Part shown: piece by piece, positions 38,248 through 50,766 of the stretch | Layout: every line of letters begins with the position of its first letter | Numbering within the stretch: position 1 is the stretch's first letter | NCBI RefSeq assembly: GCF_000282515.1 | Contig: NZ_AKJD01000146.1 | Location: 1-64,000, forward strand | Origin: Pseudomonas sp. GM80 | Lineage (GTDB): Bacteria > Pseudomonadota > Gammaproteobacteria > Pseudomonadales > Pseudomonadaceae | Length of the DNA: 64,000 nt | Direction of reading: 5' to 3' | The notes under the pieces: model-generated | Databases searched by the model: none | What the model was told of the DNA's origin: nothing | The model's input: only the letters and a program-made list of their open reading frames with translations | Translations under genes and position numbers: made by a program

Positions 38248-38967
38248 ATGCGCGTTGCGATTCTGGACGACGAACCCGCCGAACTGCGCCGGGTCGAGCA
38301 AACCCTGCAGCAAATGGCCGATGCCGGCGAACAGCCGTGGTCACTGCACAGCTTCGAGCGTGGCGAAGACCTGCTGCGCCAACTGCGCCGGGAAACCTTC
38401 GACCTGCTGATCCTCGACTGGCAACTGCCCGACCTCACCGGCCTGGCCCTGCTGCGCTGGACCCGCGAACACATGGAAGCGCCACCAGCGGCGATCATGC
38501 TCACCAGCCGCGATGGCGAAAACGATATCGTCCAGGCGTTGAATGCGGGGGCGGATGATTATGTGAGCAAGCCGTTTCGGCCGAATGAACTGAAGGCGCG
38601 GGTGGCTGCGGTATTGCGGCGGCACAGCCAGCAACGTGCGGCGGCGACAGAAGTGCTGAGCTTTAATGATCTGACGTTTGATGACGCTGAATTGACCGTT
38701 ACCCGCGAGGGAAAGCCGATTGTCATGACCGAGCGCGAGTATCGGCTGGCGCGGTGTCTGTTCAGCAATCTGGGGCGGCCGCTGTCGCGGGATTATCTGT
38801 ATGAGCGGTTTTGGCCGCATGAGGAGATGGCTTCGTCGCGGCCGCTGGATACGCATATCTATCGGCTGCGGAACAAGCTCGGGCTGACGGCGGATCGGGG
38901 TTGGCAGTTGCTGACGATTTATGGGTATGGGTATCGGTTGGAGAGTGTGGCGTCGAACTCGCAGTAA
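38248..38967 (+). CDS. OmpR-family response regulator
   Basis: A 239-residue two-domain regulator. The receiver (about 1-120) has acidic pair DD7-8, phospho-acceptor Asp57 (LLILDWQLPDLTG), Thr in MLTSRDG and Lys in YVSKPF. The winged-helix output (about 135-232) has TEREYRLARCLFSNLGRPLSRDYLYERFW and RPLDTHIYRLRNKLG. Partner of the divergent histidine kinase. Regulon unknown. It converges on dinD with a 14-bp gap. Confidence 0.9.
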   Translation: MRVAILDDEPAELRRVEQTLQQMADAGEQPWSLHSFERGEDLLRQLRRETFDLLILDWQLPDLTGLALLRWTREHMEAPPAAIMLTSRDGENDIVQALNAGADDYVSKPFRPNELKARVAAVLRRHSQQRAAATEVLSFNDLTFDDAELTVTREGKPIVMTEREYRLARCLFSNLGRPLSRDYLYERFWPHEEMASSRPLDTHIYRLRNKLGLTADRGWQLLTIYGYGYRLESVASNSQ

Positions 38968-38981
38968 TGGTTCTGGCCGTT

Positions 38982-39818
38982 TCACTCTTCTTCGGCGCGA
39001 CCCTTCAATTTTTTGATCGCAGATTCCAACTGCTTGATGCTGGTAGCCGGCATTGGAAGATCCTCTGGCATGGTGCCGCCAAGTTCGGAAATGGTTTCTC
39101 TGACTTTTCGACCAACCTGCAAGTGAACTTCGTTAGCTTGTTGCTTGCCCTGAACATTGTCGCGACGCAATTTATCTTCAGCCTGAGTCGCTCGAAATAA
39201 ATTAGCGGCCAGTTCAGTCGAGCCCATGTGATCAAGAATTTTTTGGCTTTTTTTGAGGCCTTTGCGCTGGTGGATCGCTTTCTGATCAAGTCCTCCGTAG
39301 AGCCCTTGATATCCATGATTCTGGAAAACGGCGAAATCCAATTCTGTCTCAACGCCTGCCTGCTGTGCCGTTTCAACCAGAAGCTTGTTGTGCTCGCGCA
39401 ACTCATTGCGCAGCAGCAAACGCTTCTGATCGTCCCTTAGACTTTGAAATTCGGCATCGTCTGTCAGCTCCTGACGTCGGGTCTGAATCGCAAAGTAGGT
39501 TTGCCCTGCGGCGATGACGGGCTTGGATGGATCTCCGTTCTGGACAACTAAATAGCAGGCATAGCGGGAGAGGTGAAAATCCTTCAGTTCTCGCAGAGAA
39601 CCAGACCCCAAGGAGACCATTTTGCTGGCTTCAACAAAATGGTCGGATACCGAATGATCACCGTGTTCACAAGCTTGTATAGCCTTGGCGATAACGTTCT
39701 CGAAGTTACGCCACGTTCTGTATTCCAGCAGCGGAGCAAGGTCTCGGGCAGACCAGTACTCCACTCCACCGTCGGTTCGGTACTTGAGGCCTTCAAACGT
39801 CTGATGCTGTTCGCTCAA
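38982..39818 (-). CDS. dinD: DNA damage-inducible protein D
   Basis: A 278-residue Bro-N-type protein strongly resembling E. coli DinD. It has WSARDLAPLLEYRTWRNF (about 18-35), LSRYACYLVVQNGDPSKPVI and FAIQTRRQELTDDAEFQ in the core, and NHGYQGLYGGLDQKAIHQRKG. E. coli DinD is SOS-induced and inhibits RecA-mediated strand exchange. The start is a TTG at 39818, 7 bp after AGAGGA, giving MSEQHQTFEG; the open frame continues 159 bp upstream without a better start. Lower GC than its neighbours and a patchy distribution suggest acquisition by transfer. Confidence 0.88.
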   Translation of the reverse strand: MSEQHQTFEGLKYRTDGGVEYWSARDLAPLLEYRTWRNFENVIAKAIQACEHGDHSVSDHFVEASKMVSLGSGSLRELKDFHLSRYACYLVVQNGDPSKPVIAAGQTYFAIQTRRQELTDDAEFQSLRDDQKRLLLRNELREHNKLLVETAQQAGVETELDFAVFQNHGYQGLYGGLDQKAIHQRKGLKKSQKILDHMGSTELAANLFRATQAEDKLRRDNVQGKQQANEVHLQVGRKVRETISELGGTMPEDLPMPATSIKQLESAIKKLKGRAEEE

Positions 39819-39905
39819 CGGTAAATCCTCTACTGGATGAATAAGTCGAAAGTAGCCAGACAGAGCGTTGCACTGACGCGAGGAGTTATCAATCCGGAAA
39901 ACATG

Positions 39906-39937
39906 TACATACAAATCATGACGCAGACTTGTATGTA
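39906..39937. promoter_or_regulatory. Inverted repeat upstream of dinD
   Basis: Perfect 9-bp arms TACATACAA (39906-39914) and TTGTATGTA (39929-39937) around 14 bp. It lies about 90-120 bp upstream of the dinD start, just outside the gyrB terminator. It looks like an operator for a dimeric regulator. It does not match the CTG-N10-CAG LexA consensus. Confidence 0.5.
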
Positions 39938-39960
39938 TGGAGGGATGCTTGAAAACGTAA

Positions 39961-39992
39961 AAACCCCGATGAGCCAAAACTCACCGGGGTTT
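39961..39992. terminator. gyrB terminator
   Basis: AAACCCCG ... TGAG / CTCA ... CGGGGTTT with one mismatched pair and T-runs on both strands (TTTATTTTTT to the right, TTTTTACGTTTT on the minus strand). It ends the dnaA-dnaN-recF-gyrB transcript. Confidence 0.85.
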
Positions 39993-40022
39993 ATTTTTTA
40001 CTTCAAGCCCGAACAGAATTCG

Positions 40023-43549
<3,527 letters not shown>

Positions 43550-43563
43550 CCAGGGTCAGCTGA

Positions 43564-44667
43564 TTACAGACGCATCGGCATGACAACGTAAGCCGAATCG
43601 TCGTTGTCAGACTCTTGCACCAGCGCACTGCTGTTGGAGTCGGACAGGATCAGACGAACCTGCTCGGTGGTCATCACGCCCAGCACGTCGAGCAGATAGC
43701 TCACGTTGAAACCGATTTCCAGCGAGCCGCCGTTGTATTCAACGCCCACTTCTTCTTCCGCTTCTTCCTGCTCCGGGTTGTTGGCCTGGATTTTCAACTG
43801 ACCGTTGGCCAATTGCAGACGGATACCACGGTACTTCTCGTTGGACAGAATCGCGGTACGGCTGAACGCTTCACGCAGCGCCTGACGATCGCCCAATACC
43901 AGCTTGTCGCCGCCCTTCGGCAGAACGCGCTCGTAATCCGGGAACTTGCCGTCGACCAGTTTCGAGGTGAAGGTGAATTCGCCGGTAGTGGCGCGGATGT
44001 GGTGCTGGCCGAGAACGATGGCAACCGTGCCCTCCGGCTCAGTCAGCAGGCGCGCCAATTCCAGAATACCTTTACGCGGAACAATGACCTGATGACGATC
44101 AGGGTGGTCGATCGCGGCTTTCATGCTGCACATGGCCAAGCGGTGACCATCGGTGGCAACGGCACGCATCAGCCCACTCGACACTTCCAGCAACATGCCG
44201 TTGAGGTAGTAACGAACATCCTGCTGGGCCATGGCGAAGCTGGTGCGCTCGATCAGGCGACGCAGTTTGCTTTGCTCAAGGCTGCAAGTCAGCGAGCCCG
44301 GACCTTCTTCAACGGTCGGGAAATCGTTGGCGGGCAACGTCGACAGGGTGAAACGGCTACGGCCAGCCTTCACCACCAGCTTCTGCTCGTCGACCTTGAT
44401 GTCGATCAGGGCATCGTTGGGCAGGCTTTTGCAGATGTCCATCAGCTTGCGCGCAGGCACGGTGATGGAACCTGTTTCCGCAGGCTCTTCAAGTTGCACA
44501 CGACCGACCAGTTCGACTTCGAGGTCGGTACCGGTCAGCGACAGCTGCTGGCCTTCGACTACCAACAGCACGTTGGACAGTACCGGCAAGGTCTGTCGAC
44601 GCTCGACGACGCCTGCGACCAGTTGCAGGGGTTTCAACAGGGCTTCGCGTTGAATGGTGAAATGCAT
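43564..44667 (-). CDS. dnaN: DNA polymerase III beta sliding clamp
   Basis: Ring-shaped processivity factor, 367 residues with three repeated clamp domains. N-terminus MHFTIQREALLKPLQLVAGVVERRQTLPVLSN (split here) and C-terminus YVVMPMRL are typical; the final MPMRL lines the client-binding pocket. Third bases are strongly GC-biased, as in its neighbours. 39 bp after the dnaA stop. Confidence 0.98.
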   Translation of the reverse strand: MHFTIQREALLKPLQLVAGVVERRQTLPVLSNVLLVVEGQQLSLTGTDLEVELVGRVQLEEPAETGSITVPARKLMDICKSLPNDALIDIKVDEQKLVVKAGRSRFTLSTLPANDFPTVEEGPGSLTCSLEQSKLRRLIERTSFAMAQQDVRYYLNGMLLEVSSGLMRAVATDGHRLAMCSMKAAIDHPDRHQVIVPRKGILELARLLTEPEGTVAIVLGQHHIRATTGEFTFTSKLVDGKFPDYERVLPKGGDKLVLGDRQALREAFSRTAILSNEKYRGIRLQLANGQLKIQANNPEQEEAEEEVGVEYNGGSLEIGFNVSYLLDVLGVMTTEQVRLILSDSNSSALVQESDNDDSAYVVMPMRL

Positions 44668-44706
44668 GGTCTAGTCCCTTGCCTTAATAAGCTGCGCTGG
44701 TGTTCA

Positions 44707-46233
44707 TCAAGTGGTCAGTGTACGCAGCAGGTTCTTGTAGTCCTCGCGGATGTCCGCGTCGGATTCCTTAAGTTCGTTGATCTTGCGGCAGGCGTGCAGC
44801 ACGGTGGTGTGGTCGCGGCCGCCAAACACGTCGCCGATTTCCGGCAAGCTGTGGTTGGTCAGTTCCTTGGACAACGCCATGGCCACCTGACGCGGGCGCG
44901 CTACCGAGCGCGAACGGCGCTTGGACAGCAAGTCCGAGATCTTGATCTTGTAGTACTCGGCGACGGTGCGCTGAATGTTATCCACAGAGACCAGTTTGTC
45001 TTGCAGCGCCAACAGGTCTTTCAGGGATTCGCGAATCAACTCGATGGTGATGTCGCGGCCCATGAAGTGCGAGTGGGCGATCACGCGTTTCAGCGCGCCT
45101 TCCAGCTCTCGGACGTTGGAGCGAATGCGTTGGGCAATGAAGAACGCGGCGTCGTGCGGCAAGTCGACTTTGGCCTGGTCGGCCTTCTTCATCAAGATCG
45201 CGACGCGGGTTTCCAGTTCCGGCGGCTCGACGGCAACGGTCAGGCCCCAGCCGAAGCGGGATTTGAGACGTTCTTCAAGGCCTTCGATTTCTTTCGGGTA
45301 GCGGTCACTGGTGAGAATGACCTGCTGGCCACCTTCAAGCAGGGCGTTGAAGGTGTGGAAAAACTCTTCTTGCGAGCGCTCTTTGCGGGCGAAGAACTGA
45401 ATGTCATCGATCAACAGAGCATCCACCGAACGGTAGAAACGCTTGAACTCGTTGATCGCGTTCAGTTGCAGCGCCTTGACCATGTCGGCCACGAAACGCT
45501 CGGAATGCAGGTACACGACCTTGGCATTCGGGTTCTTCTTTAATAGGTGGTTACCCACAGCGTGCATCAAGTGGGTTTTACCCAGGCCAACGCCACCATA
45601 AAGGAACAGTGGGTTGTAGCCGTGCTTTGGGTTATCCGCCACTTGCCAGGCCGCCGCACGGGCGAGCTGGTTGGACTTACCTTCGACAAAGTTCTCGAAA
45701 GTGAAGGTGCGGTTCAGGTAGCTGGTGTGTTTGAGCGCACCTTCGACCTGCACGGTGCGCTGTTCGGCGCGAACCGGCGCCTGTTGCGAAGCCGCGCCGG
45801 ACATTGGGTCGAAACTGTCGCGAGACGGTTCGTCGCTGACCTCGGGGCTTTTCTGCGTCGAGCGCTTGGCCGCCGGTGCTGGCGCTTGCGTAGGTGCCGG
45901 CGCGCTCACAGGTGCGGCATTTGCCTGGGCCTGGGAAACCTGCGCGGCCGCCAGCGGCGCGTTCGGTGCGGCACGCGGAGCGGAACTGCGTTTGCTGCCT
46001 ATTAATAAGGAAAGCGCGGGCGCCATGCCGTTGCCATGCTCATCCAGCAGTTCAATGACGCGGCCCAGATACTTTTCGTTGACCCAGTCCAGCACAAAAC
46101 GGTTCGGTGCGTAGACGCGCAACTCGTCGCCTTCGGCTTCGACCTGTAGTGGACGGATCCAGGTGTTGAATTGTTGGGCAGGCAGCTCCTCGCGCAAAAG
46201 CTCCACGCACTGCTGCCAAAGTTCCACTGACAC
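44707..46233 (-). CDS. dnaA: Chromosomal replication initiator DnaA
   Basis: AAA+ initiator, 508 residues. Domain I is at about 1-85 ([26 protein letters not shown]). Domain II is an Ala/Pro-rich linker (about 85-165). Domain III has Walker [17 protein letters not shown] and Walker [13 protein letters not shown]. Domain IV is a DNA-binding helix-turn-helix with [24 protein letters not shown] and the signature [16 protein letters not shown] DnaA-box 9-mer at 44978-44986 lies within its own coding sequence. Leftward transcription from the oriC side. Confidence 0.98.
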   Translation of the reverse strand: MSVELWQQCVELLREELPAQQFNTWIRPLQVEAEGDELRVYAPNRFVLDWVNEKYLGRVIELLDEHGNGMAPALSLLIGSKRSSAPRAAPNAPLAAAQVSQAQANAAPVSAPAPTQAPAPAAKRSTQKSPEVSDEPSRDSFDPMSGAASQQAPVRAEQRTVQVEGALKHTSYLNRTFTFENFVEGKSNQLARAAAWQVADNPKHGYNPLFLYGGVGLGKTHLMHAVGNHLLKKNPNAKVVYLHSERFVADMVKALQLNAINEFKRFYRSVDALLIDDIQFFARKERSQEEFFHTFNALLEGGQQVILTSDRYPKEIEGLEERLKSRFGWGLTVAVEPPELETRVAILMKKADQAKVDLPHDAAFFIAQRIRSNVRELEGALKRVIAHSHFMGRDITIELIRESLKDLLALQDKLVSVDNIQRTVAEYYKIKISDLLSKRRSRSVARPRQVAMALSKELTNHSLPEIGDVFGGRDHTTVLHACRKINELKESDADIREDYKNLLRTLTT

Positions 46234-46800
46234 GGATATCCCCTAAGTTGAAAGCCGGTGAGGCAAAAACAAGCGGCCATTGTAGCGGCGAGCCGCCCAC
46301 TTATCCACATGCAGGTTGCGCGGTGACCATGATTTATCAATGCGTTAACCGATGAGAAAGCGACCAACGGTGTGTGAATAAGCTCTGTGGATAACCGCCT
46401 CTAAGGGCACTGGACAACTGGGGGTTGAACTCGGTGGATAACCTGCCTGTGGATAACAGGCCATTCCACACACAGGTTATCCGACAGCGCAGCACAGGCT
46501 GAACACGGTTTTCCACTGTAGTTGTCATTCGCTGTACATCAGGTGAAACAAGGCTTGATGGCAGTTATCCACAGAGGATGGCGTGCCTAGCTTTTATAAG
46601 CTTTACAGAAAAGCTTTAAATAATTCCCTTCTTTATTTTTATGTATGGCGAGCGGGTGATCAGGCAAAGAACACCTCGAGATCTATTTATAAGGAAACGC
46701 TGGTTGGAAATTGACCTGAGGGCTTGCTTTCTCTAGAATCCCCGGTCTCTTAAAACGGGGGCCATTCCGGCCCGTTGTGGACGAACCAGGTAACACGACA
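46234..46800. other. oriC: DnaA-box cluster and AT-rich unwinding region
   Basis: The dnaA-rpmH intergenic region, the conserved Pseudomonas origin. Exact TTATCCACA boxes (either strand) are at 46301-46309, 46386-46394, 46448-46456 and 46565-46573; near-matches are at 46433-46441 (GGTGGATAA) and 46478-46486. To the right is an AT-rich tract (46590-46645) with two tandem 13-mers that share their first eight bases: AAGCTTTACAGAA (46598-46610) and AAGCTTTAAATAA (46611-46623). This is the layout of a DNA unwinding element beside the last box. No coding sequence is seen. Confidence 0.92.
46711..46739 (+). promoter_or_regulatory. Sigma-70 promoter of rpmH-rnpA
   Basis: TTGACC (46711-46716), 17-bp spacer, TAGAAT (46734-46739). 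The predicted start lies about 55 bp upstream of the rpmH ATG, in the right flank of oriC. Confidence 0.8.
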
Positions 46801-46935
46801 ATGAAACGTACTTTCCAACCAAGCACTATCAAACGCGCCCGTACCCACGGCTTCCGTGCTCGCATGGCTACCAAGAACGGCCGTGCTGTCCTGTCGCGTC
46901 GCCGCGCCAAAGGTCGTGCGCGTCTGGCAGTTTGA
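46801..46935 (+). CDS. rpmH: 50S ribosomal protein L34
   Basis: A 44-residue, very basic protein: starts [18 protein letters not shown] and ends KGRARLAV. Exact family length and composition. First gene of rpmH-rnpA-yidD-yidC. Confidence 0.98.
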   Translation: MKRTFQPSTIKRARTHGFRARMATKNGRAVLSRRRAKGRARLAV

Positions 46936-46951
46936 TAATCCGGTACTGGAG

Positions 46952-47353
46952 GTGAGTCAGGACTTCAGTCGGGAAAAGCGTTTGCTTACCCCCCGGCATT
47001 TCAAGGCAGTCTTTGACTCCCCTACCGGCAAGGTTCCGGGGAAAAATCTCCTGCTCCTTGCACGCAACAACGATCTTGATCACCCCCGTCTCGGGCTGGT
47101 TATCGGGAAAAAGAGCGTAAAGCTCTCCGTTGAGCGCAATCGCCTCAAACGTTTGATGCGCGAATCGTTCCGTCTGCACCAGGATTCACTGGTCGGCTGG
47201 GACATCGTTATCGTCGCGCGCAAAGGTCTGGGCGATGTAGAAAACCCCGAATTGATTCAGCATTTCGGCAAGCTCTGGAAGCGTCTGGCACGCAGCAAGC
47301 CAGTTCCAGAAGTCAAAACCGAAACTGTAGGGGTAGACAGTACCGATGCGTAA
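46952..47353 (+). CDS. rnpA: Ribonuclease P protein component
   Basis: Protein cofactor of RNase P in tRNA 5' maturation, 133 residues. GTG start at 46952 ([14 protein letters not shown]) after CTGGAG. The RNR motif is in [19 protein letters not shown] (about 57-75). It starts 16 bp after rpmH; the frame is open upstream through rpmH but that is not the protein start. Overlaps yidD by 8 bp. Confidence 0.95.
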   Translation: MSQDFSREKRLLTPRHFKAVFDSPTGKVPGKNLLLLARNNDLDHPRLGLVIGKKSVKLSVERNRLKRLMRESFRLHQDSLVGWDIVIVARKGLGDVENPELIQHFGKLWKRLARSKPVPEVKTETVGVDSTDA

Positions 47354-47591
47354 ACTGGCCCTCGTTCCGATCCAGTTTTATCGCTATGCCATTAGTCCTT
47401 TGATGGCCAGCCACTGTCGTTTCTACCCCAGTTGTTCCTGCTACGCGTATGAAGCCATCGAAAATCATGGCCTTCTGCGCGGTGGCTGGCTGACCTTTCG
47501 TCGTTTAGGTCGCTGTCATCCGTGGAATCCCGGTGGTTATGACCCGGTTCCACCTATCCCTACCTCCCGTTCTTCTTCGATGGCCGAGTAA
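47346..47591 (+). CDS. yidD: Membrane protein insertion efficiency factor YidD
   Basis: An 81-residue protein with the family core [20 protein letters not shown] and three conserved Cys residues (about 23-32), followed by [24 protein letters not shown]. It has an amphipathic N-terminal helix and is thought to assist YidC/Sec insertion. It overlaps rnpA and ends 2 bp before yidC, so all are co-translated. Confidence 0.95.
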   Translation: MRKLALVPIQFYRYAISPLMASHCRFYPSCSCYAYEAIENHGLLRGGWLTFRRLGRCHPWNPGGYDPVPPIPTSRSSSMAE

Positions 47592-47593
47592 TC

Positions 47594-49273
47594 ATGGATA
47601 TCAAACGCACGATCCTGATCGTCGCCCTGGCAATCGTGGCCTACGTTATGGTCCTTAAATGGAACCAGGACTACGGTCAGGCTGCCCTGCCGACTCAGAA
47701 TGTTGCTTCCAGTACGACTACATCCGGTTTGCCGGACACCGCCACTGGCAATAATGCTGCCGCCAGTGACGATATTCCGCGCGCCGCTAGCGATACCAGC
47801 GCACCTGCCGAAACGCCGGTAGCCGCCAGCAAGGATCTGATCCAGATCAAAACCGACGTGCTCGATCTCGCGATCGATCCACAAGGTGGTGATGTTGCTC
47901 AACTGACCTTGCCTCTGTATCCACGTCGTCAGGATCGTCCTGATGTTCCGTTCCAGCTGTTCGATAACGGCGGCGAACGTGTTTATCTGGCCCAAAGCGG
48001 TCTGATCGGCACCAACGGCCCGGACGCAAATCCGGCCGGTCGTCCGATCTACTCCTCGGAGAAGAAGACTTATCAACTGGCTGACGGTCAGGACCAACTG
48101 GTCGTAGACCTGAAGTTCAGCAAGGACGGCGTCAATTACATCAAGCGTTTCACCCTGAAACGCGGCCTGTATGATGTAGCCGTTTCCTACATTGTGGATA
48201 ACCAGAGCGCTCAGCCCTGGAACGGCGCAATGTTTGCTCAGTTGAAGCGTGATAACAGCGCTGACCCTTCGTCCACCACTGCTACTGGCACCGCGACTTA
48301 CCTGGGCGCTGCCCTGTGGACAAGTTCGGAGCCGTACAAGAAAGTGTCCATGAAGGACATGGACAAGGCGCAGTTGAAAGAAACCGTCACCGGTGGTTGG
48401 GTAGCCTGGCTGCAACACTACTTCGTGACCGCGTGGATTCCGGCGAAGGGCGAAAACAACGTCGTTCAGACCCGTAAAGACAGCAAAGGCAACTACATCA
48501 TCGGTTACACCGGTCCAACACTGACCGCTGCACCAGGTGCCAAAGTTGAAACCAGCGCTGTGCTGTATGCCGGTCCGAAAAGCCAGGCTGTGCTGAAAGA
48601 GTTGTCCCCAGGTCTGGAACTGACCGTCGACTACGGCATTCTGTGGTTCATTGCCCAGCCAATCTTCTGGTTGCTGCAACACATCCACGCGATCGTTGGT
48701 AACTGGGGCTGGTCGATCATTTTCCTGACCATGCTGATCAAGGGTCTGTTCTTCCCTCTGTCGGCTGCCAGCTACAAATCGATGGCGCGCATGCGTGCCG
48801 TTGCACCGAAACTGGCTGCTTTGAAAGAACAACATGGCGATGACCGGCAGAAAATGTCGCAAGCCATGATGGAGCTGTACAAGAAAGAGAAGATCAATCC
48901 GCTGGGTGGTTGCTTGCCAATCCTCGTGCAGATGCCGGTTTTCCTTTCTCTGTACTGGGTTCTGCTGGAAAGCGTGGAAATGCGCCAGGCGCCGTTCATG
49001 CTGTGGATCACGGACCTGTCGATCAAGGATCCGTTCTTCATTCTGCCGATCATCATGGGCGCAACCATGTTTATCCAGCAGCAACTGAACCCGACTCCTC
49101 CGGATCCGATGCAGGCGAAGGTCATGAAAATGATGCCAATCATCTTCACCTTCTTCTTCCTGTGGTTCCCGGCGGGTCTGGTGCTGTACTGGGTTGTGAA
49201 CAACTGCCTGTCCATCACCCAACAGTGGTACATCACACGTAAGATCGAACGGGCTACCAAAGCAGCCGCTTGA
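47594..49273 (+). CDS. yidC: Membrane protein insertase YidC
   Basis: Oxa1-family insertase of 559 residues. First span at 7-25, a large periplasmic beta-domain (about 50-335, with a low-complexity Thr/Ala stretch at 35-75), then the five-span core (about 340-550). The core includes GWSIIFLTMLIKGLFFPLS, with the hydrophilic-groove Arg in YKSMARMRAVAPKLAALKE, and NPLGGCLPILVQMPVFLSLY. A terminator follows closely. Confidence 0.97.
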   Translation: MDIKRTILIVALAIVAYVMVLKWNQDYGQAALPTQNVASSTTTSGLPDTATGNNAAASDDIPRAASDTSAPAETPVAASKDLIQIKTDVLDLAIDPQGGDVAQLTLPLYPRRQDRPDVPFQLFDNGGERVYLAQSGLIGTNGPDANPAGRPIYSSEKKTYQLADGQDQLVVDLKFSKDGVNYIKRFTLKRGLYDVAVSYIVDNQSAQPWNGAMFAQLKRDNSADPSSTTATGTATYLGAALWTSSEPYKKVSMKDMDKAQLKETVTGGWVAWLQHYFVTAWIPAKGENNVVQTRKDSKGNYIIGYTGPTLTAAPGAKVETSAVLYAGPKSQAVLKELSPGLELTVDYGILWFIAQPIFWLLQHIHAIVGNWGWSIIFLTMLIKGLFFPLSAASYKSMARMRAVAPKLAALKEQHGDDRQKMSQAMMELYKKEKINPLGGCLPILVQMPVFLSLYWVLLESVEMRQAPFMLWITDLSIKDPFFILPIIMGATMFIQQQLNPTPPDPMQAKVMKMMPIIFTFFFLWFPAGLVLYWVVNNCLSITQQWYITRKIERATKAAA

Positions 49274-49295
49274 TTTACACTGTGGATAACCACTC

Positions 49296-49320
49296 AAAAC
49301 GCCCCCTAGTGGGGCGTTTT
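49296..49320 (+). terminator. yidC terminator
   Basis: AAAACGCCCC-CTAGT-GGGGCGTTTT with perfect 10-bp arms. It ends the rpmH-yidC operon; a DnaA-box 9-mer (49281-49289) lies between the yidC stop and the stem. Confidence 0.85.
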
Positions 49321-49352
49321 GCTATCTGTCATTTCTGTCTGGATTCCGGTTA

Positions 49353-50723
49353 ATGAGCGTACCTCGTGAAACCATCGCCGCTGTCGCCACCGCTCAAGGT
49401 CGTGGTGGTGTGGGCATCGTCCGTATTTCCGGGCCGTTGGCCAGCGTGGCGGCAAAAGCCATCAGCGGCCGCGAACTGAAACCGCGTTACGCCCATTACG
49501 GCCCGTTTTTCACTGACGACAAACAGGTGCTCGACGAAGGTCTGGCGCTGTATTTTCCCGGGCCGAACTCGTTCACCGGTGAAGACGTTCTGGAACTGCA
49601 GGGCCATGGCGGCCCGATCGTTCTGGACATGTTGCTCAAGCGCTGCCTGGAACTGGGCTGCCGTCTGGCGCGCCCGGGGGAATTCAGCGAACGCGCCTTC
49701 CTCAATGACAAACTCGACCTGGCGCAAGCCGAGGCGATTGCCGATTTGATCGAAGCCAGTTCTGCACAGGCTGCACGTAATGCGCTGCGTTCTCTGCAGG
49801 GCGCGTTCTCGCAACGTGTGCATAACTTGACCGAACAGCTGATCGGCCTGCGCATCTACGTCGAAGCCGCCATCGACTTCCCGGAAGAAGAAATCGACTT
49901 CCTCGCCGATGGCCATGTGCTGAGCATGCTCGACAAAGTGCGCGATGAATTATCCACAGTGCTGCGCGAAGCCGGGCAGGGCGCGTTGCTGCGCGATGGA
50001 ATGACCGTGGTGATTGCCGGTAGGCCGAATGCTGGCAAGTCGAGCTTGTTGAATGCGTTGGCAGGACGGGAAGCGGCAATCGTTACCGAGATCGCCGGCA
50101 CCACTCGCGACATCCTCCGTGAACATATCCACATCGACGGCATGCCGTTGCACGTTGTCGATACCGCTGGCCTGCGTGATACCGATGATCATGTGGAAAA
50201 GATCGGGGTTGAACGGGCATTGAAAGCCATTGGTGAAGCCGACCGAGTGTTGTTAGTGGTCGATGCGACCGCGCCGGAAGCGCTGGATCCGTTTGCCCTG
50301 TGGCCGGAATTCCTCGAAACCCGGCCGGATCCGGCCAAAGTCACCTTGATCCGCAACAAAGCCGATCTAACTGGCGAGGCCATTGTTCTGGAAACCAGTG
50401 AAGACGGGCACGTGACCATCAGTCTCAGCGCCAAGTCGGCCGGTGAAGGTCTGGACCTGTTACGCGACCATCTCAAGGCCTGCATGGGTTACGAGCAAAC
50501 CTCGGAAAGTAGTTTCAGCGCACGCCGCCGGCATCTGGAGGCTCTGCGCCACGCCAGTGCGGCACTGGAACACGGCCGCGCCCAGCTGACCTTGGCTGGC
50601 GCCGGAGAGTTACTGGCGGAGGATTTGCGCCAGGCTCAGCATTCTCTCGGCGAAATAACCGGGGCTTTCAGCTCTGATGATCTGTTGGGACGAATTTTTT
50701 CCAGTTTCTGTATCGGCAAATGA
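49353..50723 (+). CDS. mnmE: tRNA modification GTPase MnmE
   Basis: Works with MnmG to install the cmnm5 group on U34 of tRNAs. It has 456 residues. The N-terminal folate-binding domain (about 1-120) has [12 protein letters not shown]. The helical domain encloses a G domain with [14 protein letters not shown] (about 223-236), [15 protein letters not shown] and NKADL. The C-terminus is FCIGK with the essential Cys. Its partner mnmG lies 4.6 kb away beyond an inserted iron-uptake system. Confidence 0.97.
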   Translation: MSVPRETIAAVATAQGRGGVGIVRISGPLASVAAKAISGRELKPRYAHYGPFFTDDKQVLDEGLALYFPGPNSFTGEDVLELQGHGGPIVLDMLLKRCLELGCRLARPGEFSERAFLNDKLDLAQAEAIADLIEASSAQAARNALRSLQGAFSQRVHNLTEQLIGLRIYVEAAIDFPEEEIDFLADGHVLSMLDKVRDELSTVLREAGQGALLRDGMTVVIAGRPNAGKSSLLNALAGREAAIVTEIAGTTRDILREHIHIDGMPLHVVDTAGLRDTDDHVEKIGVERALKAIGEADRVLLVVDATAPEALDPFALWPEFLETRPDPAKVTLIRNKADLTGEAIVLETSEDGHVTISLSAKSAGEGLDLLRDHLKACMGYEQTSESSFSARRRHLEALRHASAALEHGRAQLTLAGAGELLAEDLRQAQHSLGEITGAFSSDDLLGRIFSSFCIGK

Positions 50724-50763
50724 AAAAAGGGGCTGTGGACAATTTATCCACAGCCCCTTTTTC
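50724..50763. terminator. Bidirectional terminator between mnmE and the TonB receptor, containing a DnaA box
   Basis: A 16-bp perfect stem, AAAAAGGGGCTGTGGA with TCCACAGCCCCTTTTT, around ACAATTTA/overlap bases. It serves both convergent genes. The right arm together with the loop spells TTATCCACA (50744-50752). Confidence 0.9.
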
Positions 50764-50766
50764 GTT

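Noticed and set aside
38079-38504. N-terminal extension of the histidine kinase that might hold a missing sensor domain
   Set aside because: The translation is Ser/Arg-rich without membrane or CHASE2 features and overlaps the divergent regulator gene.
39819-39960. LexA box for dinD
   Set aside because: I looked for CTG-N10-CAG and found no acceptable match on either strand; only the TACATACAA palindrome is present.
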